A DNA stretch of 64,000 bases from Paracamarosporium sp. OC-R06-R3 (taxonomy: Eukaryota; Ascomycota; Dothideomycetes; Pleosporales; Didymosphaeriaceae): assembly GCA_019828545.1 (NCBI GenBank), contig JACVRA010000095.1, forward strand, positions 437,305-501,304. The letters run 5' to 3'. Of the stretch, positions 22,561-34,227 are shown in pieces (the stretch's first letter is position 1; each line of letters starts with the position of its first letter). A program made the position numbers and the translations under genes. The notes under the pieces were generated by a model, which was not told where the DNA came from, made no database searches, and saw nothing but the letters and a program-made list of their open reading frames with translations.

Positions 22561-25192
22561 ATGGCGCCAGCAGTCCCGCGTCTGCGAATCCTCTCAGGTG
22601 CGTCAGATCCGTGCCCGTACACTTGCATCGGCCTCGCCCGCACCCTTCGTCGGGCTTGTGACGATTCTTTGGAGAAGGGCCCTGCAACCAGCCCTCTCTA
22701 CACCGCAATCCGTCACGCTCGTGCTTGCCCTTTGAATCACAGCTGACAATCTACAGTCGGTGGCAATGCCGTTTCGGCCTTTCTCTCATGGCGTCTGCAG
22801 GCGACTAACGCTTGCGACGTCACGCTCGTATGGAAGTCCGGCTTCGAAAACGTTGCCCAGTACGGGATATCATTCAAGTAGGTCTACCGGTTAATATGCC
22901 CAGAGCAAACACTGATTTTGTCTCAGATCCGCCCTCTACGGCAACGAGCGCTTCAAGCCGTATTCAGGTATACTCCTATGCTGTTTGCATACCGACGATG
23001 ACGCTGACACACTGCAGTCGTGCGAACACCTGAAGATGCCGCTCATTCTTCCAAACAGCCATTCGACTATGTCCTGCTTTGCGTGAAAGCACTCCCCGAC
23101 GTATACGATATCGCAAACATCATCGAATCCGTCGTGTCGCCCCAACACACGTGTATCCTTATGAACACCACACACAGTCTCGGCGTCGAGTCATACTTGG
23201 AACAGCGCTTTCCAACCAATGTAGTCTTGTCCTTGGTGTCAGGTGCGGAGATCTCTCAAATTGGTGCCAGCGAATTTGAGCACAAGGGGGCCACCGACAT
23301 CTGGGTCGGTCCCGCCAACAAAAACCCCGCGATACCGGCACAGATTCAGTCTGACATGGCCGAGGCCTTGGCCATGACCCTTAGTTCCGGCCAGGTTGAC
23401 TGCAAAGTGTCGTCTAATATTCGCCAGCAGCAATTCGAGCGCATGATCGGGTAAGTTACATAGCCAACCTGTCGATCGTTTTGATGGCTTGCTAATAGCA
23501 GTGTTTAGTGCCATCGCTTTCCATCCCGCCAGCGTGCTTTTCGAAACCCCCAACCATGCCGAGCTATTGGAGAAAGTCGGTGTGCGGCCACTCATTACCG
23601 GTGTAATCGATGAATTGCTTGCGCTTGCTACTGCACAAGGTTGCACATTCCCTTCTGATTACCGGGAATCCACGATACAGCAGATGGCACAAGCAGGCAA
23701 CCCTAATAGCACCATGTACATGGACTTCGAGGCAAAGCGCCCGATGGAGATCGAGACTTACCTAGGCTCGCCATTGAAGCTTGCGCAAGAGACCCAAATT
23801 TCGGTTCCTCGTATAGAGACTTTATACGCAACTCTCCATCACATCAACATCGTAAACCGCACAAGGCCCGCCGTAGCTCCTGCTCCTTCACCCACGAACG
23901 GTGACCAACGTATGCCTCCTCCTAGGCTCTCTTCGGCACCGTTACCTCGAGGACCGCCAGGGCCGATGATGAACGGTAACGGTCCCATGAAGGGCGGTCC
24001 ACGTCCAGGAAGTCGGGCTCCTTCTATGACTGGTGTGCCCCCGATGATGCGAAGAGGGCCTCCGTCTGGACCAGTCAACGGCTACCCACCGAGACAGATG
24101 AATGGAATGCCCAATGGCCAACGACGACCCTCATTCGAAGGTAACGACTTGGAAGAATTCAGTCACTTGATGCTCTATGATAATATTGTTGATGATGGCG
24201 CCCCCAATGCTGGATTTGAAAACGGGCCCAATGGACCTGCACCTTCCAACGACCTGGCTTTACGAGAGAGAGAGCTCATGCTGCGACAGAAGGAGCTCCA
24301 GTTGAGAGAGCAGGAGCTCAACATGCGGCGTGGGCCACGCCGTGGGCCGCCACCCCCTCCGTCTCACATGGGTGGTTTCGATGAAGATGACGATGAGGAC
24401 GATTTCTTCGACCCCATGGCTTCTCGCGGACCAGGCCCGATCATCGACCCCGACAACTTCGACATGATGAGCGTCACATCGAAGCGAAACCGAAAGATTC
24501 CTAGCGCGAGTCAAATTCGGAAGAACCCTGAGATGGCTGGAATGGGCCCTGTTAGCGGAGGTCGAAGTCGCAATCCCTTCGCTCGCCCTGGCTTGAATAA
24601 AAATCGAACCAGCGCACGGATGATGGCTGATGTTCCCGGTTTACACGATTCACTCATGAACAACCCCCTAATGGGGTATTCGTCCAACCGATACGGTGAT
24701 GTTGACAGGGGTGCGATGGGAGCCCAATCGCGAACCAATTCGCTGACGGCAGCCCGGCTCGACGAGCTCCAACAAGGCAGCAGCTACGGTGCCTACCCTC
24801 CTATGAGTCGTCGGACAAGCCAGTCTCCTGGCAATCCACTCAGTCCCGGTCCAAGACCGATGGGGCGTCCGTCCCCTCCGAATGGGTATGCCCCAAATGG
24901 GATGCCACCTAACGGAATGCCACCCAACGGCCGTCCGTCGCCACCAGGTATGAGACAACCAGTACCCCGACACCCTCCCGGCCACGGCAACGCAGTAGCA
25001 CCACATCAAGTGGAGCAATATGCTGGGGTGAGCCAAAACCTTTACCCGCCCAAGTCCCGTCCGCAAGTTCGCAGTCTGACAGGTTCTGCAAGCGCCAGCG
25101 CTGGGAGCGGTAGCACGCAGTTAGATTCGGAAAACTCTGCCCATAGCAGTCAGAGTAGCCTAGGCCCCCGTCCACCACTCGGCGTTCGATAA
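22561..25192 (+). CDS. Ketopantoate-reductase-like protein with long Pro/Gly-rich tail
   Basis: Five exons (22561-22597, 22757-22877, 22927-22967, 23018-23450, 23509-25192) join in phase to 771 aa. The first 330 residues follow the ApbA/PanE fold: a nucleotide-binding loop (VGGNAVSAFLSWRLQ) near the N-terminus, the central FDYVLLCVKALPD block, ILMNTTHSLG, and the C-terminal helical domain. Enzymes of this family reduce ketopantoate with NADPH in pantothenate synthesis. Residues from about 331 onward are low-complexity: Pro, Gly, Asn, Met and Arg with repeats such as MPPNG. They include a short charged helix (ELMLRQKELQLREQEL) and an acidic DEDDDEDDF patch. The tail (about 440 aa) is longer than the enzyme. 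A true reductase activity is uncertain; a scaffold or regulatory role is possible. Confidence 0.85.
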
Positions 25193-26376
25193 TAGAGATC
25201 TGTTTCATTTCGCATCGACTTGGAGTATGTTTGGAGTTTGCATCACCACTGTTTTCGATTCGGCGACACATTGATGAAGTCATCTACTGGTTTGAAAGCT
25301 GGCGGTGCTGCCACCGACATATCTTTCTCGGGTTCCTATCACGCTGTTGACGGCTATCATCCTTTCATGCAGGGTCTTCCTGTTCTTCTTTCCCTACTAC
25401 GAGCACACGCGCACACCGCGGACTTTCTTGACAGCGCGGCGATCCGTTCGTCGTGGTGAATATCCATGAACTGCCAAGGATTGTCTGAGCATGATCGAGC
25501 GGAGGTATCTTAATAACGAATATTAGAGTTGGATTCTGGGGAGGACATGTTTGCACGTACACACAGGCTGACCTTAGCGCAAGGTCTTTCCTTTCCTTCC
25601 TTTTTCTTTTGCTGTTTCATGGGTTTTTACCAAGTACATATTGTAGACGCTTTCATTGGCGACCTCGTCTTTTGCTTTCGTTGCAATGCCAGACTGACTG
25701 GGCGCCCGCTAATCGTTTTGCATGGGCTGTTTTCCAGTGGTGGCATTAGGGGTTCTCGGGTTCGGGCTTCTTTTTCGATACATGCACATTGTTCTCCCAC
25801 TCCATGAGAGCGTGATCTGGGACACTGGTGGGAAAGAATTGTACTATTTTTTGGGGGTTGACAGAGCGGCGAGGGATTGAGAGGCTGGTAAAGATTTGTT
25901 GCCGGATTAAATGGGTGGGTTGTCTGGGGAAAGAGCATACATAGTGGTAGTGGGTGGACACAAAAGAAACGTTCTCTTCTTGTGCGAAAGTGGTGCTTGA
26001 AGTGTGTCGGTGAATTGTGTAATGGTGCTGGACTTGTTAGTCGTGTTGGGAGAAGCGTGGTGGAGCGAACATGCAATTGCAACCTGCAAATTGGGCTCTC
26101 TTTCTCAGTGTATATATTCTTGATAATTTGTGGACTGCGAGACCGAACGTGTGATTGTCAAAACACGATCATATGCGCATAAGGAACGACTTTGGAATCG
26201 TGACTGTACCACCCCACCCGAAGGCAGGTGACGCATGCCGATCGCCTTATCGCGTCAGGCGTTCCCACACTTAACGTCGACTTTGCTTCCGAGTCCTACA
26301 CTGTTCTCAGAGCTTCGCCCCTCACCTACGCACTGAATGCCTATACTACATTGTGCATGTTTGTTCTCGCTCAACG
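25193..26376. other. Intergenic region between the KPR-like gene and MFS gene
   Basis: No supported gene. It carries the 3' UTR of the upstream gene and the promoter of the transporter. Confidence 0.5.
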
Positions 26377-27885
26377 ATGAGCCGTATCCTGCGCGAACCG
26401 GAGGAAGAAGTCGGGGAGCATGAGCCGTTGCTGGTGGATGCAGCCGAGAATGACCCCGTCGTAGCCTTCGGACCTCACGACAAAGACGACCCGCGAAACT
26501 GGAGTCCAACACGCAAATGGCTTATGGTTGCCGCCATCATTCCGATAGATCTGAGTGTTTCCTGGGGCGCGTCCGGTTTTTCGCCTGCGGCGTCGGATTT
26601 TGCCCGTGACATGCATGTGTCCCCTCAAGTAGCCACGCTCGGCCTGAGCATGTACATCCTAGGTCTTGCTTTCGGACCTATGAGCCTGGCGCCACTCTCG
26701 GAATATTTTGGGAGACGGCCAGTCTACGTCGTGTCATATGCAATCTTCCTGTTGCTGCTCCTGGGTACTACGTTTGTCGAGAATCTGGGAAGTTTCTTGG
26801 TACTTCGTCTTTTCTCTGGCTATTTCTCCTCGATCACCATTTCAAACTTCGGAGGTACCATCGCAGATTTGTTCCATCATCATGATACTGGTCCAGCAAT
26901 GTCCTGGTTCCTTTGGGCTGCGACAGGCGGTTCACCCACTGGATTTGTCCTCTTCTCAGTCATTGCGCAGGGCAGATCGTGGCACACAGTATTCCGCATC
27001 ATGTTTTTTATCTGCTTCCTCTTCTGGGCTGTTCTCGTTGTGGCTCTATATGCACTTGGTGAGACACGACATAGCGTATTGCTAGCTCGAAGAGCACAGG
27101 CGGTGCGTAAGACAACCGGCAACGAGAGTGTCGATGTACCAGACGAATTGAAGCAGCGGGATCCCACACAACTGTTTGGTACAGCACTGGTCCGACCCTT
27201 TCGATTCCTTGCTACTGAGGCCATAGTGCAGTTTGGAGCACTCTATAATGGATATCTTTATGGCCTCTCCTTCCTCTTCAATGGTGCATTTCACATTATT
27301 TTCGGGCCTGGTGGATATGGATACGACACTATTGGCATTGGCCTTGCATTCTTGGGCATTGTTTTTGGCATCACAACTGGATTGGTCACCAATATCTACC
27401 AAGAGCGGTATTACCAAACCCAGGTGACTCTCGCTGGCCAGCACGACGTTCCTGAAGCTCGCGTTTACTTCGCAAAACCGGCAGCTATTGTGCTCCCTAT
27501 TTCTCTTCTTGTCTTTTCTTTCACAGCTGACCCTTCGATCCATCCACTCGTCTCAATCATTGCTTCCGCATTCTGGGGCTGGTCGTTCTATACGCTCATC
27601 TTGATGACGTTGACGTATACTGAGGATGCATATAAGACATACTCAGCTTCCGCTCTGGCTGGTATCGGGCTTGTACGCAACATCGCAGGCGCTGGATTCC
27701 CTTTGCTTGGTCGGCTGTTGTTAATCCGTATGGGAACCAAGAACGCTTGCCTCATATTAGCGGCCATGTCTTTATTTATGGCGCCAATTCCTTTTATATT
27801 AGCAAAGCATGGAGAGGCGTTGCGCCGACGAAGTCCATGGGCTGTCGCACACGAAGACGAAGATGAGGATGGCATGGAAAGCTAA
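26377..27885 (+). CDS. MFS transporter, DHA1 (multidrug/polyamine) type
   Basis: A single-exon 502-aa membrane protein. ATG at 26377 is chosen because the open frame 24 bases upstream starts with GTG, not ATG. An acidic N-terminus leads into DPRNWSPTRKWL, the signature preceding helix 1 in fungal DHA1 drug:H+ antiporters. About 12 hydrophobic helices follow. Motif A is seen as PLSEYFGRRPVY in the loop after helix 2, and RLFSGYFSS is the helix-4 motif. The long central cytosolic loop (RRAQAVRKTTGNESVDVPDEL) is typical. Close relatives export azoles, polyamines or other small compounds; the substrate cannot be read from sequence. No biosynthetic cluster adjoins it. The C-terminus ends in an acidic EDEDEDGMES tail. 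Confidence 0.92.
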   Translation: MSRILREPEEEVGEHEPLLVDAAENDPVVAFGPHDKDDPRNWSPTRKWLMVAAIIPIDLSVSWGASGFSPAASDFARDMHVSPQVATLGLSMYILGLAFGPMSLAPLSEYFGRRPVYVVSYAIFLLLLLGTTFVENLGSFLVLRLFSGYFSSITISNFGGTIADLFHHHDTGPAMSWFLWAATGGSPTGFVLFSVIAQGRSWHTVFRIMFFICFLFWAVLVVALYALGETRHSVLLARRAQAVRKTTGNESVDVPDELKQRDPTQLFGTALVRPFRFLATEAIVQFGALYNGYLYGLSFLFNGAFHIIFGPGGYGYDTIGIGLAFLGIVFGITTGLVTNIYQERYYQTQVTLAGQHDVPEARVYFAKPAAIVLPISLLVFSFTADPSIHPLVSIIASAFWGWSFYTLILMTLTYTEDAYKTYSASALAGIGLVRNIAGAGFPLLGRLLLIRMGTKNACLILAAMSLFMAPIPFILAKHGEALRRRSPWAVAHEDEDEDGMES

Positions 27886-28029
27886 AAGCAATGTCAGAGT
27901 TATCAATCAATGGCAATCAGATTCGTCGGACATTCTCCAAGTCAGCTTACCTTCATTGCCGCTGTTGCCGTGTTTACGGTGTGCTGGTTCCTGAAGTCAC
28001 CAGACAATTTGGCCATAATAAAGAATCCC

Positions 28030-29907
28030 TCATATCCATGTAGACACCTGGCTATCGAACGAAAATTTTCTCGTGTTTGTTGTACTATCCTCTACGTCCT
28101 TGAGGCTAGCGTTTCGAGAATGAGGGGACTTCTCAGTCGTTGAATTAGCTCTCCGAGGGCCTTGGGCATCAAATGGCGGAATTGTTATCCTGACGGGTGT
28201 TGATCCATAACCACTCAGCTCATAACTTCTATCCACATTGACGTTCAGCCGTAGACCCTGATAATGCAGCTCTACGAGTCCAGCACTATCAGCTTCGAAA
28301 ACTGTCGGACCATCTTTCTCATGTCGCGCATTGCCCGCCAGCTCGCCGTCTGAAGGAACCTTGTCGACCGGCTGCTCTTCATCCTTATGCCGAAGACTGC
28401 GTCGCTTGAAAATCCACAGACCGAGAAGAACGAGTAGCAAAAACGCAGCTACATCGCCAATGACAATGCCTGCTATTGCACCAGCGCTGAGGGGAGCTCC
28501 GTTCTGGGCCTTTGGCAGCGTTCTGGCGTCGGTGGGACTAAGCAATGGAATTATTTGCTGCTTCGCAGTGCTGTCCGGAAATAGCGCTTGGTGGATTGAG
28601 AAGTTGCCCCTCTCGTAGTCGACCTTGAGGTACGCTTCTTGCATGAACGTTCTGCCAAGCGTGTACATAGACTCGTTCTGTGCACGTCGAATTGGAAAGT
28701 AGTTGGTTGCGTTCGGGTAAATTGGATGCGAAGCTTGCAAATCGAAAGCGCTGTACGGCAGTACGATGTTGACTCTCTCGGCTGGATCCGCGGTCTTTCC
28801 GAAGCCGATGGTGACGGTTGGATTCTTTTCTTTTAGTTGCTCGTGCACGGTGTCGTTGACAAGGTACAGGTCTGTTGTATTGTCGTACTCCAGATGAAAC
28901 GCTAATGCAAAGTCTGGTGCAGATGCAGTCAGGAACCGTTCGAGTACATGACTGTCCAATTTTACTTACTGTCACACACGGATTCTGGCAGCCATAAATG
29001 TGAAACAGTGTAATCGATTGTCACATACATCGGCTGCTGCGCAAGGTCTAGGAGATTCATCGACATGTTGAATGTATTCTGGGCGACCATGCTCTGGATA
29101 TTTAAGCTGAATGGCTTGTCGTCATCGGGATCGAAGCCGAACGTACTGTTGTTGTCAAGAAACTTCGATTGATCGTATCCTCCGAGCGTCAGGCTGGCGA
29201 GTGCATGTGGTCTTTCTGTTGCCGTGTAAGTCTTATCGATCCTCAAGTTCTCTTCGTTGGGAAATTAGAAACTTACTATAGTAGGCTCCTGCCGTATAGC
29301 CATAGCTCATACTTGGAATTTGCCCGGTCTTCTTGAGCGTCGTCATCAGACCGTCTTGTGGATTGTCAAATTCGGAGAAGTTTGCAGGCTTTTGTCCTAG
29401 GCCCACCATGCCAACCCAAATGGAAGGGTTTGCCACACTAGCGATGACCTGGTCAGAGAGTGTAGGCCCACCACTATTCTGCAGCATTAGTCCCACGGTA
29501 TCGAGACCGTAGAGAGCGTTTGCATCGAAGTCTAGTTCTGGGCTGGAGGAACAGGGTATCAGTCAAATTCATTTTCAGTCCAGGATTACCTACCGCACCG
29601 CCATCTCGTACAGTCCAATCTCATGCCATGTTGATGAGCTGTTGACCAAGAAACCATTGCTTTCTCGGCCATTGAAGTAATAAGCTCCTCGAAGCCAGCC
29701 ACAATTCGTGATGTTATCTCTTTGGCAACCGTCGACGATTGGAATGTATATTTCGCTTGTCTTAGAGCTCGGAAGAACCCTGAAGTTTTGCGCTGGTGTG
29801 CCTACGCGGACCACGAAAGCGCTCCACTGTCCATCATTGCCGATGAATTCTTGGGAAGGAGAATAGACAATTGGGCTAGGAGTTGGTGATGGTGAGGTGC
29901 CACCCAT
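28030..29907 (-). CDS. Membrane-anchored aspartic-protease-like protein, catalytic Asp motifs lost
   Basis: Four minus-strand exons (29594-29907, 29277-29542, 28970-29251, 28030-28913) join in phase to 581 aa. The fold reads as a eukaryotic acid protease: FVVRVGTPAQNFRVL, the YGLDTVGLML region, GLGQKP, SLTLGGYD and LYLVNDTVHEQL. The two active-site DTGS/DTGT motifs are replaced by SSKTSEIY and TIDYTVSHLW, so hydrolysis is unlikely. A glycosylation-rich lumenal part (many N-x-S/T) is followed by one membrane helix (IAGIVIGDVAAFLLLVLLGLWIF) and a roughly 125-aa cytosolic tail. It may be a cell-surface receptor or binding protein. The start is uncertain: ATG at 29907 gives no signal peptide, so an undetected upstream exon is likely. 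It runs convergent with the MFS gene, with 144 bp between stops. Confidence 0.8.
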
Positions 29908-30853
29908 AGTGGTGAACACAATCGGCGATATATTCTTTTGAGCCGAGAGGGATAACGATGAAGAATACTTGAGAATGGTATTGTGAAAGGACGACCACTT
30001 GCAAAGAATAAGTTTGTCTGGTCCCACTATCCGGTCTTTCGGTTTCTGCCAAACATAGATTCCCGGAAGTTTGCACGCCGGCGTTCACCGAACCGAGAAT
30101 CTCTGATATGCCCTCATGGACAGTCGCAATCAGCTCATGTCTCTCTCCTTGGCGGAAATTATTCCCCAAAGCCTCCAATCACGATCATTATTCACCCACT
30201 CCATTGAACAGTCATTCATGCACCATCAGCATGCCGAAGCTTGATTCAACTCTAACTCTGCTTTCATGTAAACACTAACATGTAACTGTTCTAGACATTA
30301 TTTCTCCGCGCGCACAGAGTCCGGATCATGGGGGCGAAATCGGCTATCCACCAATAGCTTGCCTAGACCGACAAATCCGCCGCGGTGCACCGAGCAGCGA
30401 CCGCACAATCCGTGGTTAGTAATTATACGGTCGACTACCACATTTCTAACTCCGTACAATGCAGGGACCGGGCTGGCTAAAGATGGTGATGTAATTTGGT
30501 ATTTGATGTGTAAGAAGGTGTGCAAACACCCTTTCGGCTTGTTTCAGCCTTAAGTTAGTAACAGGGCTTGGCAGAAACATGATTCATGATACTAAGCGTC
30601 TATTCAGCTCTCCAAGGTGTTTTACTGTTTGGGTTGCTATGGCTCATCTCCGCCTTCGTCTGAACGTGTGCCAAGGAGGTTTACAACGCAGCGGAATGTC
30701 CGGCGATGTGAACTGGAATCTAATGACCTGTGCTTATGGGATGGCTTCTAGTATGTTATAAAGTGAAGATGTTGACTTGCTTTCTTATCACGCATATTCT
30801 CATTGCAATTCTCACACTCATTTTCTAAGAGGTGAAAGCCTTGAGACCTTTCC
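29908..30853. other. Divergent promoter region, aspartic-protease-like / secreted protein
   Basis: No complete gene. The part nearest 29907 may hide a signal-peptide exon of the minus-strand gene; I could not place one convincingly. Confidence 0.45.
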
Positions 30854-32897
30854 ATGATGTTGCTTCCTCCTACATCGGCTTTTCTTCTCATCGTGCCGTT
30901 TCTCAGTAGCTGCGAAGCTGTCCAGATAGATACAACATTGCTCGATGGTCCTCTATCAGAGACTATTGAGTCACATGTTACAAAAACTTATCAGACTTCC
31001 TCGAGCTCAATCCGCTCGACCTCGTATTCAACGTATGTGTATATTTCCGCTTGGGGCCTTTTGTGCATTACAGGATTGACGCCATTTCAGTGTTGAAACA
31101 ACTTTTCCAGCTACTTCTCTGGCATACACGGCACTAAACGATGATCGGGAAATCGATGTTAGCAGCGACACACCTCACTTCGAAGATCTTGTGCCAGACT
31201 TCAGAGATCAGGTTACAACTTTGGCAGGCCATAGAGCTCTCTCTACCCAAATTATAGACACCCATCCGGATGTAACTTTGAATGGGGAGTCCCCAATTGC
31301 GACAGAGTCAGTGTACAACGTACATGATATTGCAGCGTCGCTAACGCACACAGGACTAGAACTGCACGTCACAATCCAGTCCCAGACGAGCCCTTGGCTA
31401 AGTTTGCTAAGTGTACCAAAGAAGGTTGTGATAAGATTCCCTTGATCTTGTTGCCGATCGTGAAGCTCCAGGCGGCTGGGTTGAAGGGCCGGAATGTGAA
31501 CATCAACATGAGTGATACAGTCTTGTCTGCACCACCTCTTGACGAGGTGCTCACGAGCACCCAAACTGTAACTGACGGAGAGACTCTCACCAACATTCAG
31601 TAAGTATACAGCCTCTCCACTAAATTAAAACGTCAGGAGTTTTTAACGTGTTGATCGCTAGAACTGAAGCTCCCTCGCCCATTTCAACAGTATCCAACGG
31701 GAATGGTATCGTTATTCTCAACACCAAGTTGAGTGGTAACTTACCTCAAGTCCATAACCCTGCGAAAGGCCTCCTAGTTCGCGATGCATCACCTGAGATG
31801 AAGCCTACGCCGTCGCAAGAGATAGAGTAAGTACATGACTCTGCTTCGTATTGCTGCGAGTAACACTGCGTAATAGACTTGAGACTTCTCCATCAGTGCA
31901 GCCTGTCGGCGCGATACCTATGGTTAAGCATCCGGTAGCCAATTTGTTGCCCTGGAACTGGCACTGGAAGCGTGGAGCTCGGCCACCGCCTTCCTCATCT
32001 TCGATGTCCACGTCTACATATCTACCCTCATATACTGCCTTGCAATCCTCATCGCCAAATGCTCCAGCACCAAAAAGCGAAGATGCTGCTCAATTGTACA
32101 CATCAGCCGCATATCTGGGCCACATTTCAGACACATCCTCCTCAGCTAATTTCAGCAGCACCGACATCTCGACCTCAAAACCAACGTCAACTTCTACGAC
32201 CTCATCCACTTACATTTCCCTCGTTCCAGTGGCCAACCCCGGTAACTTCCACAAGATTGCGGCAGGCCTCGTGCGTCCCCGAGATGGAAAGGTGTCGCCA
32301 TCGGCGCTGACGACAAGCACACTAGAAGATGTTTCATTCGTAGCTCAAGCGACGCACAAAACAGCTACAGGCCTATTTCGCCGCCACAAAGACGAGCAAA
32401 CTTCTACCACGATCAGTAGACTACCATGGAGCACTGCATCGGTTATCTTGCCGCCACACATAGCTCCAGCACTTCCAGGGGTCCACATACCCGCACCTCA
32501 CCTAGGTATCCCTAGCATTGGCAATGGACCTAATATCCCGGTTAGCACATCTGTTCCTCAAGACCGACAGGAAGCAAGCAGTGCCACAAGATCTTCGAAC
32601 AGTATAACCACACAAAGCCCAGGCTTCATACCTGCACATTCTGCAATTCACTTTTCTATTCACTGGACTGAGTCAACCACTCAGAATGCCTCATATTTTG
32701 GGTACGTGCATAAACCTGCTCCTGGCCTTTTCCGACCCCATTCAAGCATGGCTTTAACGCGTTCGTCTTTCCTGTCTGACACCACAACTGCAAGCCTAGG
32801 GGCTGTTTCGACGGGTTCCCAAGCCAGCTTCACGCCATCTACGCTGGAAACGCGAGTCCGCATGCAAACTTCATCCTCCGCATCCATATTACAATGA
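30854..32897 (+). CDS. Secreted Ser/Thr-rich protein with recurring H-x-x-A-x-G-L motif
   Basis: Five exons are proposed: 30854-31032, 31091-31312, 31354-31599, 31662-31826 and 31877-32897. They join in phase to 610 aa. Residues 1-23 (MMLLPPTSAFLLIVPFLSSC...) are a clear signal peptide. The mature protein is Ser/Thr/Pro-rich without a membrane helix or GPI signal. A short motif recurs at roughly residues 247, 289, 396, 431, 474 and 549. Examples are HNPAKGLLVR, HKIAAGLVRP, HKTATGLFRR and HKPAPGLFRP; the copies at 289 and 474 are weaker. I know no family with this repeat. The exon 2-3 junction uses a 41-nt intron, the weakest part of the model; a frameshift there is the alternative. It could be a cell-wall or effector-like secreted protein, which is inference only. 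Confidence 0.7.
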
Positions 32898-34227
32898 TCA
32901 GCAGTATCCGAACTAGTGAAGACATCTAACCTAGGGTTTATCTAAGAGGTTTTCAGTACGACTTTTTCCGCTTTAATCGTCATTTGTATGTTTACAAAGA
33001 GTCGATCGCCGTCACCTCTGGCAATTCCCTCGCTAAGATGCATTGCTATGTAAGCGTCTTGATTAAGCTTGTAAGACTAAAAGTACAAGGAATGTAAGAT
33101 TAGATGAGAAGGTCCTAGGTCATGATATTCGTACCGGCTGTTGAGTCGAATGTGCGTAAGCACTAGTCCTAGGTCTTTTGGAAGACGGCGATTACGAAAG
33201 TTTTCAATTGGTTTGAGCAAAGGAGTTCTTGGTGTTGCAATAGAATAAAGGTTCATAAGGCGCGGTCTAACACGAGATGAGATAGAAAGGAGGTGTGGTT
33301 GTTTGTTTCGAACTAAGAGATGTTTTACTTAAGAACGTACAAAGCAGTTTTCATTTTTTCTTTCTTTCTTTCTTTCAGACACGAACGCTTTAGTGGAGCG
33401 CTCTTTGAACCTCATGCTTTAGCCCTCCCAAAGAAGTGATGACGCGATAAGTGCTTTGCATATTGATGCGACGCTTCATTATGCCCGATAAATATGCCAT
33501 TTTTAGCTCACATATCTATGCTGGTATCAGATGGTAAAGTAAATGCTAAAGACCTTTCAACAATGTAGATCAACCCATGAGGCAACAAATTTCACTAATT
33601 TGACTCTGTGCATCTATGTGCTTTAGGTTTAAGTGACAGTGGTTCAAATTACAAAATTCTGCCATGCGCCGTTGATACAGTTGTGATCAATCCGCATAAA
33701 GTGAACGGTGATGTAAGACCAGAAAAGCATACGCCTCCTGATACACCAAATCAAAAACGTCGAGCGAGAGTACTTGTTCTGTTAGTTTTTGATTGTAAAC
33801 ATCATAAAACGTGTATCGTTAACGCGGCAACGTGTTCAACACTTCAGAATTCTCCAAGTCAACAGATTACTAAGCTTGGATTCAACCTTGATACTCGCAA
33901 GAGCGTTAGTTTATTCCGCGGATCTGAGACAAACATGATTGAGTGCGGCTGCTAGTGAAATATTGAAAAACTTTGACGCCCAGGCCGTGTCCGTACTGTA
34001 GCACAGCAACCATAACCCAAGATTACGGCAACTTGCACTCAAAAGGCTATTCCATGACGACAGAGGGATGGGTTCTGCTTGCTCGATGGCACATACGCAC
34101 ATAATCCAAATCTTACCTGACATGGTTAACTAACAATGAACACTTCGCACTTTTTTAGAAGTACCTCATACTCTCAACTTCCATAAAATCCACCAAGTTA
34201 CTCTATACTCAACTCAAGTTGACAAAC
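32898..34227. other. Intergenic region with TTTC microsatellite
   Basis: AT-rich. A 115-codon open frame near 33608-33955 has no ATG at its start and was not accepted. No gene seen. Confidence 0.5.
33354..33376. repeat. (TTTC)n microsatellite
   Basis: About five tetranucleotide units in non-coding sequence. A longer tract of the same unit lies at 36534. Confidence 0.85.

Noticed and set aside
33608..33955. 115-codon plus-strand open frame
   Set aside because: It begins with GTG, has no early ATG, sits in AT-rich sequence and shows no motif.
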